From: a virus
Length of the DNA: 57,628 nt
Direction: 5' to 3' (one strand)
IMG/VR virus record: IMGVR_UViG_3300048833_000443
Coordinates: 1 to 57,628 of that record
The translations under genes were made by a program, and so were the position numbers. The notes below the pieces were generated by a model. That model saw only the letters and a program-made list of their open reading frames with translations, was not told the origin of the DNA and made no database searches. Position 1 is the stretch's first letter. Each line of letters begins with the position of its first letter. Shown one piece after another: positions 7,048 to 15,348 of this stretch.

Positions 7048-7454
7048 CGCCGCTGCCTCGCATCCTCGAGGACGTAGCCCGCGTCGTTGAGCCGCTTGAT
7101 CATCTCCTCCGCGTTCAGCTCATCAGGCTGCCGCCCACGTTCGATGGTCCAGTCGGCGTGCTCATTGAGGAACTGCGTGATGACCTCCTCGACCGTGGCG
7201 CGTGCGGCACGACGACCACAGGCTCGGCAGACCTCCAGCCCAAGGAGTGCCGCTTCCCGCTCCGTGAGCTCCACCACCTCGATCTTGGGCGTCCACATGG
7301 TGACGTCTTGGCCGAGCTCCTCATCGAACCGAGTGACCGGTGGCTCGGCGTCCTGCGGCTTGGTGAGAGAGCCGCAGTCGGTGAACAGGTGGAACCGCTT
7401 GACCGTGATGGGTCCGTCGTTGGTGCGGTTCACGAGCATGGGCAGATCGTTCAC
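7044..7454 (-). CDS. Hypothetical protein with a CxxC pair
   Basis: A 136-residue protein. A beta-rich N-terminal half (TNDGPITVKRFHLFTDCG) is followed by CRACGRR and a helical C-terminus. The cysteines may hold a metal. GTG start overlapping the upstream stop (GTGA). Function unknown. Confidence 0.6.
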   Translation of the reverse strand: MNDLPMLVNRTNDGPITVKRFHLFTDCGSLTKPQDAEPPVTRFDEELGQDVTMWTPKIEVVELTEREAALLGLEVCRACGRRAARATVEEVITQFLNEHADWTIERGRQPDELNAEEMIKRLNDAGYVLEDARQRR

Positions 7455-7747
7455 GATGCACCTTCCTCACTGAGGTCCAGGGAGCGCACCAGCTCGATGT
7501 ACGTGCGTGCCGCTGTGTGCAACGAGCGCCACACGTCGGAGTCGACCAAGTCGTCTCCTCCGTACGCCTCCTGGGCGGTGAGGATGCCGGCGTCAACCGC
7601 CGTCTCCACGAACTCCCAGGTGACTTCGGCGGCGAGGCCGTCGATCGGCTCCGACTCGTCTCGGAGGTTGGTGATCGACTGCGGCGCGTTGGCTTGCACC
7701 ACGTCGTGGTGCGCCTTCATGGCGAGGATGACCTTGTCGATGTTCAT
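7451..7747 (-). CDS. Hypothetical protein
   Basis: A 98-residue helical acidic protein. The ATG at 7747 has AAGGAC and AAGAAG upstream, inside the end of the preceding 28-residue gene, with which it overlaps by one base. No recognised family. Confidence 0.6.
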   Translation of the reverse strand: MNIDKVILAMKAHHDVVQANAPQSITNLRDESEPIDGLAAEVTWEFVETAVDAGILTAQEAYGGDDLVDSDVWRSLHTAARTYIELVRSLDLSEEGAS

Positions 7748-7833
7748 CACTTCTTGTCCTTCCCGGGTCGGGTCTGCTTCTTGCCGCGATCGGCGCGGCG
7801 GAACTTGGGCGGCTGCTTGTCGAGGTACCGCAT
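7747..7833 (-). CDS. Very small basic protein
   Basis: A 28-residue, Lys/Arg-rich frame whose ATG overlaps the upstream stop (TGATG) and whose TGA overlaps the next ATG. The two-sided coupling fills what would otherwise be a gap in the operon. A nucleic-acid-binding peptide is possible; function unknown. Confidence 0.45.
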   Translation of the reverse strand: MRYLDKQPPKFRRADRGKKQTRPGKDKK

Positions 7834-8156
7834 CAGAGCCACTCTCCCGGCTCGCAGGTGGCAGCCTCCACCATGGCGTCGATGATGGCTTCGAGCCCGC
7901 TCTCCTCCGGAACGACTCGCGGGTCCTCATCGTTGATGCCGAACGAGTCGATGCCCACGTACAGCTCGACCGCCGGGTCGAAGCCGTCTCCCGTGCCCGG
8001 GCCGAGCACCGCGACCTGCTCCGCATCTCGGATGTCGCCGGTGAACAGCTTGGCGCTGGCGAAGATGGTCATGCACCCGCCGCCGGTGCGCCAGAGCTCG
8101 GCGGTGAGCCCGCGCTCCTCGAGCGCCTTGACGATGGTGTCTGCGGTGAAGTTCAT
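7833..8156 (-). CDS. Hypothetical protein
   Basis: A 107-residue protein with an alternating pattern (helix, strands AELWRTGGGCMTIFASAKL, then AVELYVGIDSFGI) suggesting a small alpha/beta fold. The ATG at 8156 follows the shared leader box. First gene of a unit reaching to 6808. Function unknown. Confidence 0.65.
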   Translation of the reverse strand: MNFTADTIVKALEERGLTAELWRTGGGCMTIFASAKLFTGDIRDAEQVAVLGPGTGDGFDPAVELYVGIDSFGINDEDPRVVPEESGLEAIIDAMVEAATCEPGEWL

Positions 8157-8250
8157 CTCTTCGTCCTTCCGTCCTGCCGAGCCGTAGTGCCCAGCGAGAT
8201 CACCATAGCACATCGACACGGGCATTGCAACAAGTTCTTACGAATCTTTC
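8157..8250 (-). promoter_or_regulatory. Promoter and structured leader of the 7833-8156 unit
   Basis: On the minus strand: -35 TTGCAA (8225-8230), 17-base spacer ending in TGTGC, -10 TATGGT (8202-8207), with the A/T-rich box reaching 8250. The leader has a 7-bp hairpin (GCTGGGC/GCTCGGC with two G-T pairs) directly before GGACGGAAGGAC. Confidence 0.8.
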
Positions 8251-8434
8251 AGATGCCCTGCTCTCGATCCTCGAGCCGGTACCTGCTGGCGAGCATCACG
8301 CGCCGCTCCGCACGTTGTCGATCGTGGATGCGTCGGACGAGCGCTAGCACGTACCCAGCGACGCGGTCCTTCTCCTTCTCCGACATCCGCGCCACACGTG
8401 CTCGCTCGATGTCACGGATGCGTGCTGTGCTCAA
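8249..8434 (-). CDS. Small basic hypothetical protein
   Basis: A 61-residue, Arg-rich helical protein. The start is taken as TTG at 8434 because AGGAGG lies nine bases upstream; no ATG or GTG stands near that site. It overlaps the preceding gene by 23 bases. Its stop abuts the promoter at 8202-8250. Function unknown. Confidence 0.5.
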   Translation of the reverse strand: MSTARIRDIERARVARMSEKEKDRVAGYVLALVRRIHDRQRAERRVMLASRYRLEDREQGI

Positions 8435-8615
8435 GAGGTGACACCTCCTCGGTGCTGCACTCCTCATGCCTGTGCTTCGGGTCGTACATGAAGCAGTCAC
8501 CGCCGGTGACGTGGATCGTGCCGTGGTGCTTGCACACCGCACGGTGACCCTCCGGCACCGGCACCCGACGCTTGGGCGGCTTGCCTGACCGACCACGGCC
8601 TCCTCGCTTACTCAC
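8412..8615 (-). CDS. Small Cys/His-rich protein
   Basis: A 67-residue protein: basic N-terminus (SKRGGRGRSGKPPKRR), then a Cys/His-rich part (CKHHG, GGDCF, HRHEEC) that could bind zinc. GTG at 8615 overlaps the upstream stop (GTGA). Possibly a small nucleic-acid-binding zinc protein; no family recognised. Confidence 0.55.
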   Translation of the reverse strand: MSKRGGRGRSGKPPKRRVPVPEGHRAVCKHHGTIHVTGGDCFMYDPKHRHEECSTEEVSPLEHSTHP

Positions 8616-8833
8616 GACACCGCCACCATTGTGAGGACGCCGATCACCACTCCAACGAGCAGCACGACGACGAACTGCAGCGGAGTCATCTGATGGCGAA
8701 CGATGACACGTGGCCCGCTCATGTTGATGATCGAAGAGAGGGACCGCACGACATCCTCGAGCGGCTGGGCGGTCGCGTTGGCGATCGTCACGCAGTACTC
8801 GAGGTCCTTCTTGTTGAGCTCGGTGGCTTCCAT
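8612..8833 (-). CDS. Small tail-anchored membrane protein
   Basis: A 73-residue protein with a polar N-terminal part and one hydrophobic helix at the C-terminus (LQFVVVLLVGVVIGVLTMVAV), suggesting a tail anchor. Its N-terminal ATELNK also occurs in the protein at 4335-4994. ATG overlaps the upstream stop (TGATG). Confidence 0.6.
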   Translation of the reverse strand: MEATELNKKDLEYCVTIANATAQPLEDVVRSLSSIINMSGPRVIVRHQMTPLQFVVVLLVGVVIGVLTMVAVS

Positions 8834-9099
8834 CAGTCTTCTCCGATCCAGCGACCGCGTTCGTCACGCAGCCCCTCGTGCATCTCCTCACGCCACTGAT
8901 CCTCGTGAAGATCGAACGGCGTGACATCGTTCGATCGAGGCTCGATGCCCGGGCAGACGTAGATCCCCTCGGGCTCGTCGAACAGGATCCCGTGAGGCTC
9001 GTGCGGCACCTCGTTCACGTGATCATCGCACGGGTCTTCCTCGAGGCGCAGCGACGCGCACATCTCTTCGGTGAACACCTGCCCTGCATCGGCGCTCAT
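8833..9099 (-). CDS. Hypothetical acidic protein
   Basis: An 88-residue, very acidic protein with scattered His and three Cys. ATG overlaps the upstream stop (ATGA). No known motif. Confidence 0.6.
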   Translation of the reverse strand: MSADAGQVFTEEMCASLRLEEDPCDDHVNEVPHEPHGILFDEPEGIYVCPGIEPRSNDVTPFDLHEDQWREEMHEGLRDERGRWIGED

Positions 9100-9569
9100 A
9101 GTCCCTCCTCCGTGAGCTCGTCGATCGCCTTCTTGATGTCGGCTTGGAGCGACTCCAGCGACGCCACCGCACCGATCCCGTCGTGGTCGCGAAGCACCCA
9201 GTGCTCGGACTGGATGGAGCGCACCTCGAGCGTCACGCCATCCAACAGCTCGAGCACGTTGTGGAGATCGTTCACCTGACGTGCACGGCGACGACGGTCG
9301 AGCTCCTTCTTGAGCTGGTCGTCGTCGTAGTGCTGCAGGTGCTGCACGTCTCGGTACACAGCGACCTCGTCACCGTGATCGAACTCACGGTAGTGCCCCT
9401 CCTTCGAGACGGTGAGGCGCCACTTGGGTCCGCCGCCGACGTCCACACCCGCCGGCTCTTCCATGATCGGGTACGTCCTCTCAGTCGTCGGGTCTTCGAA
9501 GTCGGTGGTGATCAGGTGGTCACCGATGCGAACCCGGGTGACCGGGATCATGAGTCGTTCGAGAGTCAT
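9096..9569 (-). CDS. Hypothetical protein
   Basis: A 157-residue protein: beta-rich N-terminal part (RIGDHLITTDFED) reminiscent of the start of the 4335-4994 protein, a charged helix (DDDQLKKELDRRRRARQ), then a mixed domain. The ATG at 9569 follows GGAAGGAC of the shared leader; an in-frame ATG 15 bases upstream lies within that leader. First gene of a unit running to 8249. Confidence 0.6.
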   Translation of the reverse strand: MTLERLMIPVTRVRIGDHLITTDFEDPTTERTYPIMEEPAGVDVGGGPKWRLTVSKEGHYREFDHGDEVAVYRDVQHLQHYDDDQLKKELDRRRRARQVNDLHNVLELLDGVTLEVRSIQSEHWVLRDHDGIGAVASLESLQADIKKAIDELTEEGL

Positions 9570-9623
9570 CTTACGTCCTTCCATCTTTCGTCCTGCCCGC
9601 TTGTGCGGACTTCTACGACCGTA
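9570..9623 (-). promoter_or_regulatory. Structured leader, with a weak promoter, of the 9096-9569 unit
   Basis: On the minus strand a TACGGT -10 with a preceding TGG (9618-9623) but no good -35. Then a 6-bp hairpin (GTCCGC/GCGGGC, loop ACAA), then GGACGAAAG and GGAAGGAC before the ATG. The leader clearly belongs to the shared family; the promoter is uncertain. Confidence 0.5.
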
Positions 9624-9630
9624 CCACAGG

Positions 9631-11892
9631 TCAGATCCCGTACGAGTTCACTTGGGTCGGCAGCACCTTGAGACCGTTCCAGGAGATGGGACGAGTCGAT
9701 CGAGCCTTCACGAACCCACGCTCCTTGAGCTTGATGCCGAACGACGTCGATGTCATCGGCCGTTCGCCGTTCTCCTGGCACCACGACGTGTAAGCGAGGT
9801 AGAGGTCCTTCGACGAGGTGAGGGCGCTCTGATCCGACACGTCGATCCTCTCCTCGAGGAACACAGAGAACTTGTCTTGCTCCTCGCGGTACTCCGCCGT
9901 GTCCTCCTCGACAACGAGGCACGTACCCAAGCCGGCCTGCTGCCAGAGGAGGCAGCCTCGGACCGCCCAGGCGAGGAACGCACGAGCCACTTCCGATGAC
10001 GGGTCCTTCATCATGGCCTTGAGCCGCATGTCCTGCTGCGCCTTCGGCACCTCGACCGGGAACGGCACGCGCTTGATCCGACGCCAGATCGCGTCATCGT
10101 ACGCACGGGGCGCGTGGTTCGTTGCGATCCACAGCTTGAACGTCGGGATGAACTCGAAGCGCGTCTTGTAGAGCTGACGAGCGGCGATCTTGTCGCCACC
10201 AGTGAGCTGCTTGACGAGCGCCTCGGCGAACCGCTGACCTTCCTCGATCTCAACGGTGGCGACCATGCGAGCTCCGAGCATCGAGGCAAGCTCATCCTTC
10301 GGAGCCTGGGAGCCGCGCATGTGAACGAGCGTGTCGGCCTGCGTTGTCATGGACAGCTCGCCCAAGACCGTCTGCATCCCATCGACGAACGTGGACTTGC
10401 CCGAGGCCTTCGGGCCGTAGATCATGAAGAACACCTCCTCGACGGTCAGGCCCGTGAGGGTGTAGCCCACGGCGCGCTGGAGGTACGCCTGCAGGTCGGT
10501 GTCGCCCTGCGTCACCGAGTGCAGGTACTGGTCGAAGATGGCTGACGTGGCGCTCGGATCGTACGTGACGTGTGATCGTCGCGTGATCATGTCAGCTCGC
10601 CGGTGCTCACGAAGCTCTCCGGTGCGCAGGTCCACGGTGCCGTTCTCCACAGCGAGGATCATCGGGTCCTTGTCGAAGTCGTGCACGGACGACACGAGCA
10701 GCGGGTCGGTGCGAGCCAGCGTGACCATCGCTTCGATGCGCTGCCGTGACTCTGACGCCTTCGCCCAAGCGAGCCACCGCTCACGCTCATCGCCGGACTG
10801 CCGAGCTGCGTACGTGAACATCGTCGCCACAGTCTGCTTAGCGAGTTCCTTGTGCCGACCCAGCTCATCGACTCGCCACTTCGTCCCATCCCAAACGAGC
10901 CAGTCGAGCTGTGACGCGTACCGCACGTCGTTCTGGTGCTCGTTGGCGAACCGCTTGGCGTTGCCGACGTCGGTGTCCTTGGTGTCCGGCGGTGGCGGCG
11001 GTGCGCCTTCCTGCGGGCCTGCCGCAGCCGTGGGATCCCAGTCCGGGAGCGGGTCGGGCTCCACCTCGCCCCACACGCGATCGAGCTTGCGAACGACCTC
11101 CTCCCAGGGCCACTCATCGCCGGGTGGCTGCTCCGACTCGGACCAGTGGCGCTTGAGCTCCTCAAGCGCGTCCTGGTACGACCAGTCCATCTTGCGAAGC
11201 TCGAACGCCCGGGAGTTGAAGAAGTGGTCACGCGCGCCCTTCGGCGGGCCGGTTCGACAAGCCTCACGGTAGTCGTACGCGGGAGCCGGGGCTCCGTCTC
11301 CGCCGTGTCCTGTCCTGACTCTCGATCGTGCCCCTCTGAGATGCCCGAGAAGCGGCTCCGCGACCGTTGCCGCAGGATCCGTCGACATCCAGCGATACGA
11401 GCCGCCAGAGACGTGCGAAGACGGCGCGACGAGGACGTAGCCGCCCTCGGCCTTGATGTCGACGCAGGGCAGCCAGCCGGTGGCGTTCTTGATCCCCCCG
11501 GGCCACGTGTAGAAGAGGTGGCGTCCACCGGACCCGGTCTCCGCCTCGAGCGTGCTGGGGATCTCCACGCCATTGGCCTCCGCCCAGGCCTGCAGCTCGA
11601 TGTGACCGTCGGTGTCCTCACCGATGTCGAGATCCACGACGAACAGGTTCGTCCCAGGCCCGAGCGCGACGGCGATGTTCGCCTGCGGCCAAGTGTTCCA
11701 CCACTCACGAACGACTGCAGGATCGCATGACGCGTTCTCCAGCTTGCGCCCCATCTTGACCAGCGGGTGCTTGCCTGGCGCGGTGCAGAACGGGTTGCCA
11801 CAGCCGCACATGCCGTCGGAGGTCCAGAAGATGGGGATCACGCGCCAGCCCTGCTCCGCGTAGGAGAGTGCGTGCTTCTTCATCATGCTCAC
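9631..11892 (-). CDS. Replicative primase-polymerase / SF3-type helicase
   Basis: A 753-residue protein. Residues about 5-195 match a bifunctional primase/polymerase (Prim-Pol) domain, with a Cys cluster near the start (CGCGNPFC), the acidic motif VDLDIGED and GSGGRHLFYTWP. After a linker, residues about 320-750 match the D5/P4-type phage primase-helicase: Walker A YGPKASGKST, TVEIEEG for the second acidic motif, IATNHAP as sensor. It should synthesise primers and unwind DNA at the phage fork beside PolA (30125-31900). GTG start overlaps the upstream stop (GTGA). Confidence 0.85.
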   Translation of the reverse strand: MSMMKKHALSYAEQGWRVIPIFWTSDGMCGCGNPFCTAPGKHPLVKMGRKLENASCDPAVVREWWNTWPQANIAVALGPGTNLFVVDLDIGEDTDGHIELQAWAEANGVEIPSTLEAETGSGGRHLFYTWPGGIKNATGWLPCVDIKAEGGYVLVAPSSHVSGGSYRWMSTDPAATVAEPLLGHLRGARSRVRTGHGGDGAPAPAYDYREACRTGPPKGARDHFFNSRAFELRKMDWSYQDALEELKRHWSESEQPPGDEWPWEEVVRKLDRVWGEVEPDPLPDWDPTAAAGPQEGAPPPPPDTKDTDVGNAKRFANEHQNDVRYASQLDWLVWDGTKWRVDELGRHKELAKQTVATMFTYAARQSGDERERWLAWAKASESRQRIEAMVTLARTDPLLVSSVHDFDKDPMILAVENGTVDLRTGELREHRRADMITRRSHVTYDPSATSAIFDQYLHSVTQGDTDLQAYLQRAVGYTLTGLTVEEVFFMIYGPKASGKSTFVDGMQTVLGELSMTTQADTLVHMRGSQAPKDELASMLGARMVATVEIEEGQRFAEALVKQLTGGDKIAARQLYKTRFEFIPTFKLWIATNHAPRAYDDAIWRRIKRVPFPVEVPKAQQDMRLKAMMKDPSSEVARAFLAWAVRGCLLWQQAGLGTCLVVEEDTAEYREEQDKFSVFLEERIDVSDQSALTSSKDLYLAYTSWCQENGERPMTSTSFGIKLKERGFVKARSTRPISWNGLKVLPTQVNSYGI

Positions 11893-12248
11893 TGCCAGTG
11901 CACCTCGATCTTCGGCGTGCCGAACTTGTGTGGGTCGAACGGTCGTCCGCCCGTCTTGAACTTGAAGAACTCGCTGAGCTCGTGGGCCTCGTTCTGGACG
12001 ATCATCTCAAACACCCAGCGGAGGCATGCGGCCTCGGACTCTTGCGCCGCCTTGGGGCACGGGGCGCGCCAGACGTACGGCCGCGCCGGCAGTCGTGGGT
12101 CATCGGCGTCCTCGTCCACGAAGACGATCACGAGCTCCTGCTCAGACATCATCTCGTCGTTGAGGATCCGACCCGCGACCCAGGGCTCTACGGTCAGAGC
12201 GTGGCACCGGTACTCGACCGACGCGACGACTTCGTCGAGGATCGTCAT
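11889..12248 (-). CDS. Hypothetical protein
   Basis: A 119-residue protein, coupled by four-base overlaps to the gene before it and to the primase-helicase after it. No recognised motif. Its position suggests a replication accessory role, but this is only inference. Confidence 0.6.
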   Translation of the reverse strand: MTILDEVVASVEYRCHALTVEPWVAGRILNDEMMSEQELVIVFVDEDADDPRLPARPYVWRAPCPKAAQESEAACLRWVFEMIVQNEAHELSEFFKFKTGGRPFDPHKFGTPKIEVHWQ

Positions 12249-13150
12249 CGGGGGAAGAGGCTGTCGACCTCGTCCTTCGTCCACGTGAACGGTTCTCGGC
12301 CCCAACGGTGCAGGGTCTCGCCGAGGCTGATCATGGAGAAGATCTGGACTTGCGAGCCAGGACCGCTCGACACGCCGGACGGCTTCACCATCGAGCCGCC
12401 GTAGTTGCGCCGAAGGTAGACCCGAGGCGCGTCATGCTGCTTGGCCACGATCTCGAACAAGAGGCCAGTCTCGTCCTCGAAGAAGTAGGCGCGGTCGGTG
12501 GAGACGCCGAGCAGCAGGCTCTGCGGCTCGACGGTGAGGCCAAGGCACATGAAGATGGCACGGCCTGCTACGGCTCGCGTTCGGGCCACCATCTTCTGAC
12601 GACGGAGTTCCTGCTCCTCCTGACGAGCGTCATGCGCGGCGAGAGCCTTGTCGATCAGCGACGGTGTGCGGCTCGGCTCGAACCGCTCGAGGAGCGCCAC
12701 GCACAGCGGCGACTCCCGCAGGTTGCGCTTGATGTCACCAAGAGACAGCGACGACGCTCCCGTGAGGAACGTCTCGATCTTCCGAGGCCACGACTTGCCG
12801 ACGTAGCACGCCCAAGCCAGCGCGTAGTACCTGGGCGCCTCGTCCAAGATGAACGAGTACACGCGACGAGCGTGCTCTGGCGTCATGTCATCGACGGCCC
12901 AGCGCTTCCCTCGCGCGTCACCCCACCACACCTCCTGGACCATGCTCCCGTGGTCGTGCGTGAGCCACAGGACCTCGGCCCGCTTGCGCTCGTGCTTGGC
13001 GAGGGCGTCGAGGAAGTCCATCCCGATCGAGAGCACCGTGGTGCAGAGGTCCGTGCCAGTCATCTCGATCTCGAGAGTCGGCGTCCCGTCGGCGTCCACG
13101 TCGGTGATCACCACCCGGGTGCCTTCGTTGAGTTCATACGTCGTTTGCAT
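12245..13150 (-). CDS. Hypothetical protein
   Basis: A 301-residue protein with a beta-rich N-terminal domain (TRVVITDVDADGTPTLEIEM), a helical middle with a charged stretch at about 188-205, and a mixed C-terminal domain. Two adjacent ATGs (13153, 13150) follow the GGAAGGAC leader; 13150 is chosen for spacing. First gene of the operon that contains the primase-helicase. I do not recognise it. Confidence 0.6.
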   Translation of the reverse strand: MQTTYELNEGTRVVITDVDADGTPTLEIEMTGTDLCTTVLSIGMDFLDALAKHERKRAEVLWLTHDHGSMVQEVWWGDARGKRWAVDDMTPEHARRVYSFILDEAPRYYALAWACYVGKSWPRKIETFLTGASSLSLGDIKRNLRESPLCVALLERFEPSRTPSLIDKALAAHDARQEEQELRRQKMVARTRAVAGRAIFMCLGLTVEPQSLLLGVSTDRAYFFEDETGLLFEIVAKQHDAPRVYLRRNYGGSMVKPSGVSSGPGSQVQIFSMISLGETLHRWGREPFTWTKDEVDSLFPR

Positions 13151-13220
13151 CATTCGTCCTTCCGTCTTACGTGATTCCCGTGACAGGGTCTGCACGGCTT
13201 GCTTGGAACTTCAACCGTAG
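13151..13220 (-). promoter_or_regulatory. Leader and weak promoter of the primase-helicase unit
   Basis: GACGGAAGGAC directly precedes the two ATGs, as in the shared leader family, but no clear hairpin is present. A TACGGT -10 lies at 13215-13220 with no good -35 at 17 bases. Probably a degenerate member of the promoter family. Confidence 0.4.
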
Positions 13221-13221
13221 C

Positions 13222-13485
13222 TCAGAGCAGCACGGCCCGCTCACGCGCTGGCTCGCGATCTCCAACGCGGCGCTGACGCGCGATGCGACGCCGCGATCGC
13301 TCAGACTCACCACCCCAGATCCCGTGGTTCTCGTGCTCGAGTAGCGCGTACTCGAGACACTCGTGCTGCACCGGGCAGCTGTGGCAGATGCGGCGTGCCT
13401 CGTCCTGGTGACGTGGCTGGTCCGAGAACCACAGGTCCGGTCCATACGGCACGCACGCTCCTAGTGACTTCCAAGGTAGGTCCAT
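13222..13485 (-). CDS. whiB: WhiB-family iron-sulfur transcription regulator
   Basis: An 87-residue protein with the Wbl signature: a first Cys (GACVPYG), the CxxCPVxxEC triad (CHSCPVQHEC), the GIWGG turn, and a basic C-terminal tail that would contact DNA. The four Cys bind a 4Fe-4S cluster. WhiB proteins occur only in actinobacteria and their phages, where they act with sigma-A to change transcription. The ATG at 13485 is preferred to the GTG at 13494 because AAGGGG lies eight bases before it. A host-takeover role is inferred. Confidence 0.9.
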   Translation of the reverse strand: MDLPWKSLGACVPYGPDLWFSDQPRHQDEARRICHSCPVQHECLEYALLEHENHGIWGGESERSRRRIARQRRVGDREPARERAVLL

Positions 13486-13730
13486 ACCAAGCACCCCTTC
13501 CAGATCACGTGCGGCGGGAGCCGCACTCCTTCTTCACGAACACGAACCACATCGTGGTTCGTTGGCTCAACCACTGCTGGGAACTGCCGACCTCCGAGTC
13601 GGACGTGGTACCCAGACGGAATGTCACCGGCATACACGAGAGACCACCCGTCCCAGTTGGTGAAGCCCCCGCCTGGCGAAGCGAGACGCTCACGACCGTT
13701 CACGGTGACCACGTGGGTGTCAGTCCTCAT
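13461..13730 (-). CDS. Hypothetical protein
   Basis: An 89-residue beta-rich protein (THVVTVNGRERL, NWDGWSLVYAGD). Alternative starts are the GTG at 13736 and the ATG at 13730; the ATG has a GGAG at ten bases. It overlaps the WhiB start by 25 bases and the preceding gene by 11. Function unknown. Confidence 0.55.
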   Translation of the reverse strand: MRTDTHVVTVNGRERLASPGGGFTNWDGWSLVYAGDIPSGYHVRLGGRQFPAVVEPTNHDVVRVREEGVRLPPHVIWKGCLVWTYLGSH

Positions 13731-13848
13731 CTTCACGCCGCTCCATCCGTCGCTCCCAAAGGGCGAACCCGACCATGCCCCACAGGAAGAACGCGACCAG
13801 CACCGCTGCGATGTACACGCCGCTGTTGGTGACAGCGATCGCGATCAC
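13720..13848 (-). CDS. Small membrane protein
   Basis: A 42-residue frame with one hydrophobic helix (VYIAAVLVAFFLWGMVGFAL) followed by a highly charged tail (ERRMERREDED). GTG start overlaps the upstream stop (GTGA). Function unknown. Confidence 0.55.
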   Translation of the reverse strand: MIAIAVTNSGVYIAAVLVAFFLWGMVGFALWERRMERREDED

Positions 13849-14099
13849 GGGTTCACCACGAGTCGCTGGCCCTTGCCCGTTCCGAGCGTCGGGTACATCC
13901 GGTAGGCGTGCCAGTGGTCGACGCACCCATGCGCCCATGGTCCCATGCGCGTCTTGAAGTCGTACATGGCCGGGACCGACCCGTCGCCCAGGAGGGTCCG
14001 GCAGAAGTCGCAGGTCGGCAGCACTGTGACCGCAACCTCGCTCCCAGGAGGAGGAGCGATGGCGGGCTCCCCCTCCCGGGCGATCTCATTGGAGCTCAT
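13845..14099 (-). CDS. Hypothetical protein with a CxxC motif
   Basis: An 84-residue protein. CDFC at about residue 31, with later Cys/His (GCVDHWH), suggests a small zinc-binding domain. The ATG at 14099 overlaps the upstream stop (TGATG). Function unknown. Confidence 0.6.
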   Translation of the reverse strand: MSSNEIAREGEPAIAPPPGSEVAVTVLPTCDFCRTLLGDGSVPAMYDFKTRMGPWAHGCVDHWHAYRMYPTLGTGKGQRLVVNP

Positions 14100-14689
14100 C
14101 AGAACTTGCTCCCGCAGACTGGGCCGATGCCGTTGGCGATCGACCGCTCGTCGGTCAGCGTTGCGCCGCAGACGCAGCACGAGCCGTAGAGCGCGCCCCA
14201 CTCCTTGGCTTCCTCGAGGCTCATCTTGTCCTCGGCCGTGAGACGCCGCACCATCCCGGGAGCGTACTCGAACTCATGAGTCTTGGTCTTGGTCTTCATC
14301 ACGACCGGCTCGTCGAGCGCCACGAGCCGCTTGGCGTAGAGGTTGCCAGACCCGTGGACCGCCCGCTGGACCTTGTAGATCTGACCGTCCTTGCGGTACA
14401 TCCCCTCCGTGACGGGCTCGGCGTCGGGCGCCTGCTGCGCCTTCGGCTTGCGAGGGCAGCCCATGAGGAGGTCGATGAAGTTCGAGGTCGCCTTCTTGGT
14501 GGAGAAGACTGCGTCGAGGAACGTCTCGGTGACCGTGATGTTGGTGGACGCGATGTCCTTCTCGTCCAGCAGCCGCCGTACGAAGGCAACCTGCTTCTCC
14601 GTAGCCGCCGGCTGATCGAGGCGGGCAGTCCCGCGCCCGTGCACCTGCGATCCGTAGGTGCGATCCTTGGTGGGTACCTGCAGAGCCAT
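14099..14689 (-). CDS. Zinc-ribbon protein (DUF6011-like)
   Basis: A 196-residue protein. The C-terminal 30 residues have CCVCG, then GIGPVCG, the pattern I associate with DUF6011-type zinc ribbons in actinobacteria and phages. An N-terminal helical part (ATEKQVAFVRRLLDEKD) is usual in this group. The role is unknown, probably nucleic-acid related. The ATG at 14689 is taken because the shared leader box places its GGAC directly before it; an ATG at 14698 sits too close to the GGAAGG. Confidence 0.65.
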   Translation of the reverse strand: MALQVPTKDRTYGSQVHGRGTARLDQPAATEKQVAFVRRLLDEKDIASTNITVTETFLDAVFSTKKATSNFIDLLMGCPRKPKAQQAPDAEPVTEGMYRKDGQIYKVQRAVHGSGNLYAKRLVALDEPVVMKTKTKTHEFEYAPGMVRRLTAEDKMSLEEAKEWGALYGSCCVCGATLTDERSIANGIGPVCGSKF

Positions 14690-14780
14690 GTCCTTCATCC
14701 TTCCGTCCTGCCGGCGCTGTTGCCGACAGGAACCACCATAGCACAAGCCCGTGGGGAAGTCAACAAGTTCATCTCATACC
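14690..14780 (-). promoter_or_regulatory. Promoter and structured leader of the 14099-14689 unit
   Basis: On the minus strand: -35 TTGACT (14758-14763), 17-base spacer ending TTGTGC, -10 TATGGT (14735-14740). The leader has a 6-bp hairpin (GTCGGC/GCCGGC) directly before AGGACGGAAGG. The unit continues through the WhiB gene. Confidence 0.8.
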
Positions 14781-15199
14781 GGCCAAACGTAGGGCAGGTC
14801 GTCGGGCAGGCCTTCCTCGAACAGGGAGCGGTACACGTCCGGCGCCTTCCGCAGCAGGTTCGATCGGTGAGACAAGTGGAGTGCTTCGTTGCCAAGCCAA
14901 GGCGGCCGTGGGTCGGTGTGTGTCACAACGAGCTGGTGGTCGACCCACATGTTCTCCCAGGCTCCATGGTTCTTGCCTCGCCTACGCCGCCACTCGTCGT
15001 TCATGGCATCGGCGTAGTCGAGGAGCCAAGACAGGTGCCTACGCCACATGCGGACCGCCGGGTGGTTCTGCCAGCCGTAGGTCGGGTCGGTGATGGCACG
15101 CCCGATCTGGCGCGCCTCGATGATCTGCTTGCCGAGGCGCCGCAAGTCGAGGGCAGCTGCCGACTCCTCGAAGCTCTCGTGAGGAAGGAAGGTCTGCAT
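14774..15199 (-). CDS. Pyrimidine-dimer DNA glycosylase (DenV-like)
   Basis: A 141-residue protein with the hallmarks of the T4 endonuclease V/DenV-like family: N-terminal MQTFLPHESFEESA, LDLRRLGKQ..EA, then WQNHPAVRMWRRH. These enzymes remove UV-induced pyrimidine dimers with the N-terminal amine as nucleophile. The ATG at 15199 overlaps the preceding 49-residue gene by one base. A repair role for phage DNA is likely. Confidence 0.8.
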   Translation of the reverse strand: MQTFLPHESFEESAAALDLRRLGKQIIEARQIGRAITDPTYGWQNHPAVRMWRRHLSWLLDYADAMNDEWRRRRGKNHGAWENMWVDHQLVVTHTDPRPPWLGNEALHLSHRSNLLRKAPDVYRSLFEEGLPDDLPYVWPV

Positions 15200-15348
15200 C
15201 AGCCAACCATCCGCACGATGAGGAGAACGCCGATACCGTTCTCGATCAGGTTGGCGCCTGCCCACCAGCCGTAGAGCTTGGTGAGGAATAGGCCGGCCAA
15301 GATCAGCCAGCCTGCGCCGACGATGAGCCGTCGTCTCGTTGCTTCCAT
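15199..15348 (-). CDS. Small membrane protein
   Basis: A 49-residue frame with two hydrophobic segments (LIVGAGWLILAGLFL and IGVLLIVRMV) and a basic N-terminus. The ATG at 15348 follows the shared leader box (GGACGGAAGGAC) and the stop overlaps the glycosylase start, so expression is well supported although the gene is short. Function unknown. Confidence 0.6.
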   Translation of the reverse strand: MEATRRRLIVGAGWLILAGLFLTKLYGWWAGANLIENGIGVLLIVRMVG